From an uncultured Oscillospiraceae bacterium (GTDB taxonomy: Bacteria > Bacillota > Clostridia > Oscillospirales > Oscillospiraceae): 8,815 bases of DNA. The stretch lies in NCBI GenBank assembly GCA_900762005.1, contig CAAFEV010000171.1:1-8815 (forward strand). Direction: 5' to 3'. The position numbers were made by a program, and so were the translations under genes. Shown piece after piece: positions 1 to 5,640 of the stretch. How positions within the stretch are numbered: the stretch's first letter is position 1; the number at the start of each line of letters is the position of its first letter. The notes under the pieces were generated by a model. The model worked only from the letters and a program-made list of their open reading frames with translations, had not been told where the DNA came from and searched no databases.

Positions 1-47
1 AGCGCCCATTTTCTTAAGAATTTACGAGACGCAGCGCAAGATAACAT
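1..47 (-). CDS. 5' end of an unidentified gene, cut by the window edge
   Basis: An ATG at 47-45 opens a frame reading MLSCAASRKFLRKWA before the window ends. It is preceded by GGGAGG at 54-59, six nucleotides upstream, which is the spacing used by the other genes here. The start lies 42 nt beyond the stop of the ABC exporter on the same strand with no terminator between, so it is probably the third gene of the MATE-ABC operon. Fifteen residues (basic, no recognisable motif) are too few for any family assignment. The call rests on the ribosome binding site, spacing and operon position only. Confidence 0.5.
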   Translation of the reverse strand, partial: MLSCAASRKFLRKWA

Positions 48-89
48 ACGCCACCTCCCGTAAAAGCGCATAAATAAGGTTACAAATGA

Positions 90-1835
90 TTATGACAGGT
101 TTTGCATCCGGCACATCTGTGCATACACACCGTCTTTTGCCATCAGCTCGGCGTGGCTGCCCTGTTCGCAGATTTTACCGTCGGCAATGACAAAAATACG
201 GTTTGCGCTGCGGATGGTGGACAGGCGGTGGGCAATAATCAGCGTGGTTCTGCCTGCGGCGAGGGCATCGAGGGCAGATTGGATTTTCGCCTCCGTCACG
301 CTGTCAAGCGCACTGGTTGCCTCGTCGAGAATCAGTATCGGCGGATTTTTCAGAAAAATGCGCGCAATGGAAACGCGCTGCTTCTGCCCGCCGGAGAGCA
401 GGGTACCGCGCTCTCCGACATAGGTGTCAAAGCCGTCGGGAAGCTGTTGAATGTCGTCGTAAATCTCGGCGCGTTTTGCTGCTTCAATCAGCTCCTCCGG
501 CGTTGCGTCCGGCTTGCCATAGCGGATGTTGTTGCCAATGGTGTCGGCAAAGAGGAAAACCTCCTGCTGTACCACGCCGATGCTTTGGCGCAGCGATGCC
601 TGCGTGAGCGCACGGATGTCGGTTCCGTCGATGCGGATCGCACCCTCGGTAACATCATAAAAGCGCGGAATCAGGCGGCAGAGCGTGCTTTTTCCTCCGC
701 CGGAGGGACCGACCAGCGCGACAGTCTCGCCGGGTTGAATGCAAACGGAGATGCCGTCCAGAACATCCAAATCTCCCTCATACGCGAAGGAGACGTCGTC
801 CACGGTAATTTTGCCCTTCACGTCCGCCAGCACTGCGGCGTCGGGCTTGTCGCGTAGGCTCGGCTCGGTGCGCATCAGCTCGGCGAAGCGTCCGAGTCCG
901 GCAAAACCGCTGGCAAACATCTCGGCAAAATTCACGAGCTTACGTACGGGGTTGATAAAGGTGGCAATATACAGGCTGAAAGTCAGCAGGTCAATCATCC
1001 GAAGCCTCCCGTCCATCAGCAGTGCGCCGCCAAAGGCGATGACCGCCACGGATAAAAGCGACATAAAGAACTCCAACGAGCCGAAAAAAATACCCATTTC
1101 GCGGTGAAATTCCCGTTTTGAGGTTTTGAAGCGTTCATTGGCATCGTTGAACTTTCCGAACTCCACCGCTTCGTTGGCAAATGCTTTTGCCGTGCGGATG
1201 CCGGACAGAGAGGACTCAATTTCGGCGTTGATTGCCGCCGTGCGCGATTTTACGCCGCGGGAGACATTGCTCATTTTGCGCCGGCGGGTGATGACAACGC
1301 CGAGCAAAATCGGCAGAATGATGCAAACCACCAGTGCCAGCCGCCATTCAATCGTGAACATGACAATCAGCGCACCGATAATCGTCAGCATCGAAATAAT
1401 CAAATCCTCAGGTCCGTGGTGCGCCAGCTCGGTAATTTCAAACAAATCGCTTGTCAGGCGGCTCATAAGCTGTCCGGTGCGGTTGTGATCGTAGAATTCA
1501 TAGCCGAGGCTCTGCATATGACGAAACAGATCGCGTCGGATATCCGCCTCGACACGGATGCCGAAGGTATGCCCCCAGTAGCAAATTACATAATACAGCA
1601 GGGCGCGCAGCAGATACGCCGCCGCCATAATGCCCATAACGGTGAAGAACGTTCCATAGGCACTTTGCGGCAGCAGCTCATTCATCGCCGTGTGCGAAAC
1701 CAGCGGAAATGCCAAATCCACGGCGGCAACCACGGCCGCACAGAGCATATCAAGCGCGAAGAGCTTGCGGTGCGGCTTGAAGTAGGAGAGAAAAATACGG
1801 ATCAGGCTATGGTTCTTGTAATACGCCGTGTTCAC
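90..1835 (-). CDS. MsbA-like ABC exporter, fused permease and ATPase
   Basis: This is a single-chain half-transporter of 581 residues, the usual length for the type. Residues ~25-300 form the six-helix exporter membrane domain, and ~340-581 form the nucleotide-binding domain. Visible ATPase motifs are Walker A GPSGGGKST (376-384), Q-loop QQ (423-424), signature LSGGQ (480-484), Walker B LILDEA (501-506), D-loop SALD (508-511) and switch His536. All key residues are intact, so it should hydrolyse ATP and work as a homodimer, or as a heterodimer if the truncated downstream gene proves to be a partner. The substrate (drug, lipid or peptide) cannot be read from the sequence. The start is GTG, not ATG, chosen for the AGGAGG six nucleotides upstream. 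Its first 29 nt overlap the MATE gene, implying co-transcription and probable translational coupling. Confidence 0.96.
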   Translation of the reverse strand: MNTAYYKNHSLIRIFLSYFKPHRKLFALDMLCAAVVAAVDLAFPLVSHTAMNELLPQSAYGTFFTVMGIMAAAYLLRALLYYVICYWGHTFGIRVEADIRRDLFRHMQSLGYEFYDHNRTGQLMSRLTSDLFEITELAHHGPEDLIISMLTIIGALIVMFTIEWRLALVVCIILPILLGVVITRRRKMSNVSRGVKSRTAAINAEIESSLSGIRTAKAFANEAVEFGKFNDANERFKTSKREFHREMGIFFGSLEFFMSLLSVAVIAFGGALLMDGRLRMIDLLTFSLYIATFINPVRKLVNFAEMFASGFAGLGRFAELMRTEPSLRDKPDAAVLADVKGKITVDDVSFAYEGDLDVLDGISVCIQPGETVALVGPSGGGKSTLCRLIPRFYDVTEGAIRIDGTDIRALTQASLRQSIGVVQQEVFLFADTIGNNIRYGKPDATPEELIEAAKRAEIYDDIQQLPDGFDTYVGERGTLLSGGQKQRVSIARIFLKNPPILILDEATSALDSVTEAKIQSALDALAAGRTTLIIAHRLSTIRSANRIFVIADGKICEQGSHAELMAKDGVYAQMCRMQNLS

Positions 1836-3237
1836 GATGTTCCTCCTTTTTCACAATATTTTGCAGCCAGACGCCCTTGCGGATTAGAATTAACCCGACG
1901 GCGCATTTACCGAGATCGACAAGCTGACAGATTAAAAACAGCGGCACGATGCTCAGCTGCGCCCAATAATGCAGCGCGTAGGCAAGCGGCACTGTGAAAA
2001 TGCAGACATAGAAGCTGTCAAACAGAAAGGTGACAAAGGTCTTACCACCGGAGCGTAGGGTGAAATAGCAGGCGTTGGCGAGGGAGTTGATGGGCATTGC
2101 CAGCGCGATAATCAGCAGGAATTTTGACGAGAGGTCGCGCACGGGCTGCGTGGTATTGTAAATCTGCGGAATGGCGTGCGAGAGCGCAGCCATTATGCCG
2201 CCGATGAAGAAGCAAATCAAAACGGAAAAGACAATCAGTTTTCGGTCGGTATCAACCGCCTGCTCCATTTTGTCCGCGCCGAGCAGTTGCCCGACGATAA
2301 TGCCGATAGCACTGCCCATTGCCAGAAATGCAACGTTAAAGACGTTCGAGACGGTGGAGGATATCGTATACGCAGGAACGACAAGCAGTCCGCTGAGCGA
2401 ATAGCACTGACTGAGCAGTGCCATGCCGCCAGCCCAAAGAGTTTCGTTTATCATCAGCGGCAGGGTTTTTCTACCGATTTGCACAAACAGTGCCTTCTGA
2501 ATGTGCAGTGTACGATATGCGCCGACAATAAATGGGTTTTTCCGCCTGTTCCGGTGTGTCCAAAGCATTACAACGCCCGCTTCGACAAAGCGCGCAATCA
2601 CTGTGGCAATTGCCGCACCGCGCACACCGAGGCGCGGAAAGCCAAGATAGCCGAAAATCAGCAGGGTATTAAAGCATAGGTTAACCAGCACAGAGACGAT
2701 GCCCGCTAGCATCGGTATGACGGTCTGCCCCGTTTCGCGCAGCGTTCCGGAATAAATCTGGGTTAAAATAAAAGGCAAAAAGCTGAACAGCATAATCAGC
2801 AGATAGCTCTTGGCAAAGCCAAAGCTTGCCTCGCGCTCTGCCTCGGTGCCCTCGCCGAGCAGATAGAGCATAATCAGCTTGTCACCAAACAGCAGGAATA
2901 TTCCCACCCCGAGCGCAAGCAGCACCGCGCAGATAATCAGTTTGAAGCGGAAGGCACTGCGCACGCCCTCGGTATCGCCGCTGCCGTAAAACTGCGCACC
3001 GAAAATTCCTGCCCCGGAGACTGCTCCGAAAACGGCAAGGTTAAAGACGAAAATCAGCGTGTTGCTGACGCCGACGCCGCGCATCTGCGCCTCGCCGACC
3101 CTGCCGACCATGATGTTGTCGAGCAGACCAACAAATTGGGTGATGCCGTTCTGAATCATAATCGGCACGGCAATCGACAACGCCATCGCATAAAAGGCGC
3201 GGTTGCCGAAATATTTTTTTCTGAGTGATGTGTGCAT
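1807..3237 (-). CDS. MATE-family efflux transporter
   Basis: This is a 476-residue polytopic protein with about twelve hydrophobic helices in two similar halves, the standard size and layout of MATE (MatE, MOP superfamily) cation/drug antiporters. The first helix pair carries the typical motif LLDNIMVGRVGEAQ (38-51). LGVRGAAIATVIARFVE (203-219) is the usual end-of-first-half motif, and MGSAIGIIVGQLLGA (307-321) is its second-half counterpart. The expected role is Na+ or H+ coupled export of cationic drugs or metabolites at the cytoplasmic membrane; the substrate is unknown. The start at 3237 is chosen because GGAG lies six nucleotides upstream (3244-3247). A further in-frame ATG at 3303 falls within the -35 box and would be upstream of transcription. 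It heads the efflux operon with the ABC exporter. MATE proteins are related to Wzx/MurJ flippases, but this one has its own promoter and is separated from the polysaccharide genes by a terminator. Confidence 0.94.
   Translation of the reverse strand: MHTSLRKKYFGNRAFYAMALSIAVPIMIQNGITQFVGLLDNIMVGRVGEAQMRGVGVSNTLIFVFNLAVFGAVSGAGIFGAQFYGSGDTEGVRSAFRFKLIICAVLLALGVGIFLLFGDKLIMLYLLGEGTEAEREASFGFAKSYLLIMLFSFLPFILTQIYSGTLRETGQTVIPMLAGIVSVLVNLCFNTLLIFGYLGFPRLGVRGAAIATVIARFVEAGVVMLWTHRNRRKNPFIVGAYRTLHIQKALFVQIGRKTLPLMINETLWAGGMALLSQCYSLSGLLVVPAYTISSTVSNVFNVAFLAMGSAIGIIVGQLLGADKMEQAVDTDRKLIVFSVLICFFIGGIMAALSHAIPQIYNTTQPVRDLSSKFLLIIALAMPINSLANACYFTLRSGGKTFVTFLFDSFYVCIFTVPLAYALHYWAQLSIVPLFLICQLVDLGKCAVGLILIRKGVWLQNIVKKEEHREHGVLQEP
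1842..1847 (-). promoter_or_regulatory. Ribosome binding site that fixes the GTG start of the ABC exporter
   Basis: AGGAGG (inside AAAGGAGGA on the minus strand) lies six nucleotides before GTG at 1835-1833. It sits inside the last codons of the MATE gene. It is a full-consensus Shine-Dalgarno and decides for the GTG start, since no suitably placed ATG exists. Confidence 0.85.
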
Positions 3238-3274
3238 TTTAATCTCCGTTATTATAAAGTAAAGCTGTCGGACT

Positions 3275-3303
3275 ATTCTACCAAACTCTGCCGTACAATG
3301 CAA
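3275..3303 (-). promoter_or_regulatory. Extended -10 sigma-A promoter of the MATE-ABC operon
   Basis: On the minus strand, -35 TTGCAT (3298-3303) is separated by exactly 17 nt from -10 TAGAAT (3275-3280), with TGG directly before the -10 (extended TGn). Transcription would start near 3268, giving a leader of about 30 nt to the ATG at 3237. Confidence 0.75.
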
Positions 3304-3358
3304 GCAAAACCCGGGAAAAACTTTCTGCTTCGCCTGTCTTCCGCCGAGACGTTATATT

Positions 3359-3399
3359 AAACCGCACCCGCCGCAACTGAACTGCGGCAGGCGCGGTTT
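3359..3399 (-). terminator. Terminator of the DUF4330 / O-antigen-ligase operon
   Basis: A 17-bp stem (3359-3375 with 3383-3399) encloses a 7-nt loop. Two positions pair only as G-U when transcribed leftward and would be A-C mismatches rightward, so the structure is built for the minus strand. It begins 5 nt after the TAG stop at 3405. The trailing tract (UUUAAUAUAA) is short, but the stem is very GC-rich. The 55 bases between it and the MATE promoter hold nothing I recognise. Confidence 0.8.
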
Positions 3400-3404
3400 T
3401 AAGG

Positions 3405-4979
3405 CTATGCTTCGGCTCGTGCCGACTTGCTGCGGAAGCCGAAATAGCAGAGCATTCCGGCAACGGCAAAGAATATAGCCATCATATAAGGCTCTTCCCA
3501 AATGTTCTCGAAAAAGCTCTGCACCAGAATACCGATGAGTCCTGCGAGCATTCCGACGCAAACCGGGCGGTGAGAGCCTTGCTTTGCTCTGCCGCAGGCG
3601 CGAATACCGTTCCAGAGAATGCCGACAATCGAGGTGCAAAACGCGCTCAGACCGATAATCCCGTTTTCCGCTAAAATCTTGACATAGTAATTATCGGTAT
3701 AGAGATAATCAAACTCCGGACGAATTTGGTTCTGTGCGGCGACTGCGCCGCCGAAGCAGCCGTAGCCGAGTCCGGCGGGCCATGCGTCATAATCGTCCAA
3801 ATAGCCCAGCGCGGTTGACCAACGCTTTGCTCTGCCGCCGCGTTCATTCGACTCGACAAATTGCGGCGTGAACAGGTAGGTGATGCGGCTGCGCACCGAG
3901 GGCACCAGACAGGCGGCAAGCCCGCCGACCAGCATCAGCACCAGCAGACGGCGGTCGATAATCAGGGAAAAGAAGATTGCCGCAATCGCCAACGCCAGCC
4001 ATGCGCCGCGTGAGAGCGTGAAGAGGCACGAAAGGCACATACAAAGTCCGCAGATCCAGTAAAATACTTTGGTTGCCGTGTCGGTTTCGGCATATGCCGC
4101 GCCGATTGCCATCGGGGCAAAGAGCAGCATATACGCGCCCATAATGTTCGGGTTTTTAAAAATGGAGAACACGCGGGTACGCACGGCACCCTCCGCCTGG
4201 TCGACCCAAGTGGAAGGAATTTCCGCCCCGACTGCGAACTGATACAGTCCATGTACTGCAAACAAAAGAGCAAAAGCAAGCATTACGCGGTACATCGCGT
4301 AAAAATCGCGGTCATTATGCAGCAGGCGCGTCACAAGGTAAAAAACGAGAATATACTGCATACTTGCGCGGTAGCCGGCAATGTTGATGCCGACATAGGA
4401 CAGGGTGAAGCTGAGCAGCAGCAGCCCGGTCAGCAGGTAAAACAGCAGATATACGTCCAGTGAGCTTGCGGCACTGCGCAGCGGCGTTTTCGCCCGCACG
4501 CGCTGTAGCAAAATCCAAGCAAGGCAGAGCACCATCAATCCCTCGTCCCAGACGGAGGCAAGCGCGCTGATGTGAATGATATCGCGGAATAAATAATCAA
4601 GCGGGAAGTAGGCGGCAAGCATACACAGAAGCACGGTTGTCAGCCCTCCGGCAAACAGCCACCCCAAAAGGGCACTGCCGCGCAGGAGCTTCAGCATCCG
4701 CGCATAAAGCCGATGCAGCGCACTGCCCTGCAGGGCGCGGGTGTAACTGCCATGCAGCTTGTGCAGACGGGCGTTAAACGCATCCGACATGCGGCGGAAG
4801 CTTGAGCGGTCGGCAATCGGTTCGGCGCATAAAATCCCCGCACAAAGACGGTAAATCGCCGATTGCATACAAAGCCGGCGCAGTGCCGTCAGCGCACGCG
4901 AAAGCCCGGTTCGCCGCCAACGGGCATAGACAGCTGAAACCAGATGCCAGAGCAGGCTGGCACGAATGAGTTCACTCAT
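3405..4979 (-). CDS. O-antigen ligase / polymerase family (Wzy_C) membrane protein
   Basis: This 524-residue multispanning protein has about ten to twelve hydrophobic helices from residue ~103 to ~515. Diagnostic Wzy_C features are RVFSIFKNPNIMGAY (269-283), TLSRGAWLA (321-329), an exposed loop of ~360-430 with WSTAL and GLGYGCFGG (403-411), and DNYYVKILAENGIIGL (429-444). This family transfers or polymerises undecaprenyl-linked glycans on the outer face of the membrane. In a Gram-positive this means secondary cell-wall polymer or capsule, not LPS; which reaction occurs here is not evident. The first ~100 residues are a basic extension with repeated amphipathic segments, making the protein longer than the ~400-450 usual for the family. 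The start ATG overlaps the DUF4330 stop (ATGA), with GGAG 8 nt upstream, so the two are translationally coupled. A terminator follows the stop directly. Confidence 0.88.
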   Translation of the reverse strand: MSELIRASLLWHLVSAVYARWRRTGLSRALTALRRLCMQSAIYRLCAGILCAEPIADRSSFRRMSDAFNARLHKLHGSYTRALQGSALHRLYARMLKLLRGSALLGWLFAGGLTTVLLCMLAAYFPLDYLFRDIIHISALASVWDEGLMVLCLAWILLQRVRAKTPLRSAASSLDVYLLFYLLTGLLLLSFTLSYVGINIAGYRASMQYILVFYLVTRLLHNDRDFYAMYRVMLAFALLFAVHGLYQFAVGAEIPSTWVDQAEGAVRTRVFSIFKNPNIMGAYMLLFAPMAIGAAYAETDTATKVFYWICGLCMCLSCLFTLSRGAWLALAIAAIFFSLIIDRRLLVLMLVGGLAACLVPSVRSRITYLFTPQFVESNERGGRAKRWSTALGYLDDYDAWPAGLGYGCFGGAVAAQNQIRPEFDYLYTDNYYVKILAENGIIGLSAFCTSIVGILWNGIRACGRAKQGSHRPVCVGMLAGLIGILVQSFFENIWEEPYMMAIFFAVAGMLCYFGFRSKSARAEA

Positions 4980-5470
4980 TTGAGCTTCTCCATCACGCTG
5001 ACATAGCCCATAATTTCCGCGTCAAGCGTTTTTACGTTGTAATCCTTGCCGATGCGTACCTCCTGCGTACCGATGCAGTAGGCACCGTCGGAGAGAAGCG
5101 CGTTGCCCTCAATGGTGAATGAGAGGGTAATTCTGCCGTCCTCACCCGGCTCGGCCAATGCCACGGAGACAATTTTGGCATCGACTAGCTTGTTGCTGTT
5201 GTAAAGACGGGCGGCGTCAAGAGCCTGTCCGCCGTAGTCTGTGCTGCTCGCTTCAACGGCTGCCTGAATACTGTTTGCCAGCTCCGGGTTCAGGCTCTCG
5301 CAGACCACAACATAGCGCAGATTCGGCGTCGAGAGCGTACCGGTGGTGTTCAGCGCGTCGCTGTCCGGTGTCAAAAAGCGCACCGCGACAAAGATAATTG
5401 CGGCAATCACAATTAAAACTAAAATCCAGTCGATGATATTGAGCTTTGCGCCCTTGCCAAAAAGCTTCAT
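4976..5470 (-). CDS. DUF4330 family membrane-anchored protein
   Basis: This is a 164-residue protein with a short basic N-terminus (MKLFGKGAKL), one transmembrane helix at 11-33 (NIIDWILVLIVIAAIIFVAV) and a mostly beta-type soluble remainder that should lie outside the membrane. The helix pattern and the C-terminal GTQEVRIGKDYNVKTLD (134-150) match my memory of DUF4330, a Firmicute family without an assigned biochemical function. The start at 5470 is preferred because AGGAGG (5479-5484) lies 8 nt upstream. An earlier in-frame ATG at 5518 has no ribosome binding site and would put a non-conserved tail before the helix. The 4-nt overlap with the O-antigen-ligase-like gene and divergence from the GT4-CsaB gene suggest a role in assembling the pyruvylated wall polymer, perhaps as a scaffold or chaperone for the polymerase; this is inference. 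Its transcript has a 75-nt leader containing a hairpin. Confidence 0.85.
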   Translation of the reverse strand: MKLFGKGAKLNIIDWILVLIVIAAIIFVAVRFLTPDSDALNTTGTLSTPNLRYVVVCESLNPELANSIQAAVEASSTDYGGQALDAARLYNSNKLVDAKIVSVALAEPGEDGRITLSFTIEGNALLSDGAYCIGTQEVRIGKDYNVKTLDAEIMGYVSVMEKLK

Positions 5471-5488
5471 AAATGCGTCCTCCTGTGC

Positions 5489-5516
5489 GGAAAAGCAAGT
5501 CGGGATTGCTTTTTCC
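5489..5516 (-). promoter_or_regulatory. Leader hairpin just upstream of the DUF4330 ribosome binding site
   Basis: On the minus strand GGAAAAAGCAA pairs with TTGCTTTTCC across a 7-nt loop: ten pairs with one bulged A. It ends 4 nt before the AGGAGG at 5479-5484. It is not followed by a U-tract, so it is not a terminator. It could stabilise the mRNA or modulate ribosome access. Its right arm on the plus strand contains the TTGCTT proposed as the -35 box of the opposite promoter. Confidence 0.6.
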
Positions 5517-5533
5517 AAATAATTCGGTATAAT
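5506..5533 (+). promoter_or_regulatory. Probable promoter for the GT4-CsaB gene
   Basis: -35-like TTGCTT (5506-5511) lies 16 nt from a perfect -10 TATAAT (5528-5533). The predicted start is near 5540, leaving a leader of about 100 nt before the ATG at 5641. The -35 is imperfect, so strength is uncertain, but no better rightward pair exists in the gap. This promoter points towards the leftward promoter rather than away from it. Confidence 0.55.
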
Positions 5534-5551
5534 ACTCGTAAAGACAGCGTT

Positions 5552-5580
5552 ATTATAGCGGATAGTGAACTGAAATTCAA
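5552..5580 (-). promoter_or_regulatory. Strong sigma-A promoter for DUF4330 and O-antigen-ligase genes
   Basis: On the minus strand, -35 TTGAAT (5575-5580) and a perfect -10 TATAAT (5552-5557) are separated by the ideal 17 nt. Transcription should begin near 5545, giving a leader of about 75 nt. This is the best leftward promoter in the divergent region. Confidence 0.8.
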
Positions 5581-5590
5581 GAGCAAACTT

Positions 5591-5622
5591 ACAGCTGCTC
5601 CTTTGACAGCGGGGAGTGCTGT
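5591..5622 (+). other. Possible leader hairpin before the GT4-CsaB ribosome binding site
   Basis: ACAGC (5591-5595) pairs with GCTGT (5618-5622), and CTCC (5598-5601) with GGAG (5613-5616), separated by a 2x1 internal loop and closed by an 11-nt loop. It ends 6 nt before the GGAG ribosome binding site at 5629-5632. It is a moderate structure and may be incidental. Confidence 0.35.
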
Positions 5623-5640
5623 GCGGACGGAGAATGTATA

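Noticed and set aside
102..857. 251-residue rightward open frame opposite the ABC exporter ATPase domain
   Set aside because: It is the antisense of the conserved Walker A to H-loop region. It has no ribosome binding site and no recognisable motif.
1807..3237. MATE protein as the Wzx-type flippase of the polysaccharide locus
   Set aside because: It has the MATE motifs, its own promoter and an ABC exporter partner, and a strong terminator separates it from the glycan genes.
3238..3303. Start of the MATE protein at the upstream ATG (3303)
   Set aside because: It lies in the -35 box of the only good promoter and has no ribosome binding site. The ATG at 3237 has GGAG at proper spacing and begins the typical MATE N-terminus.
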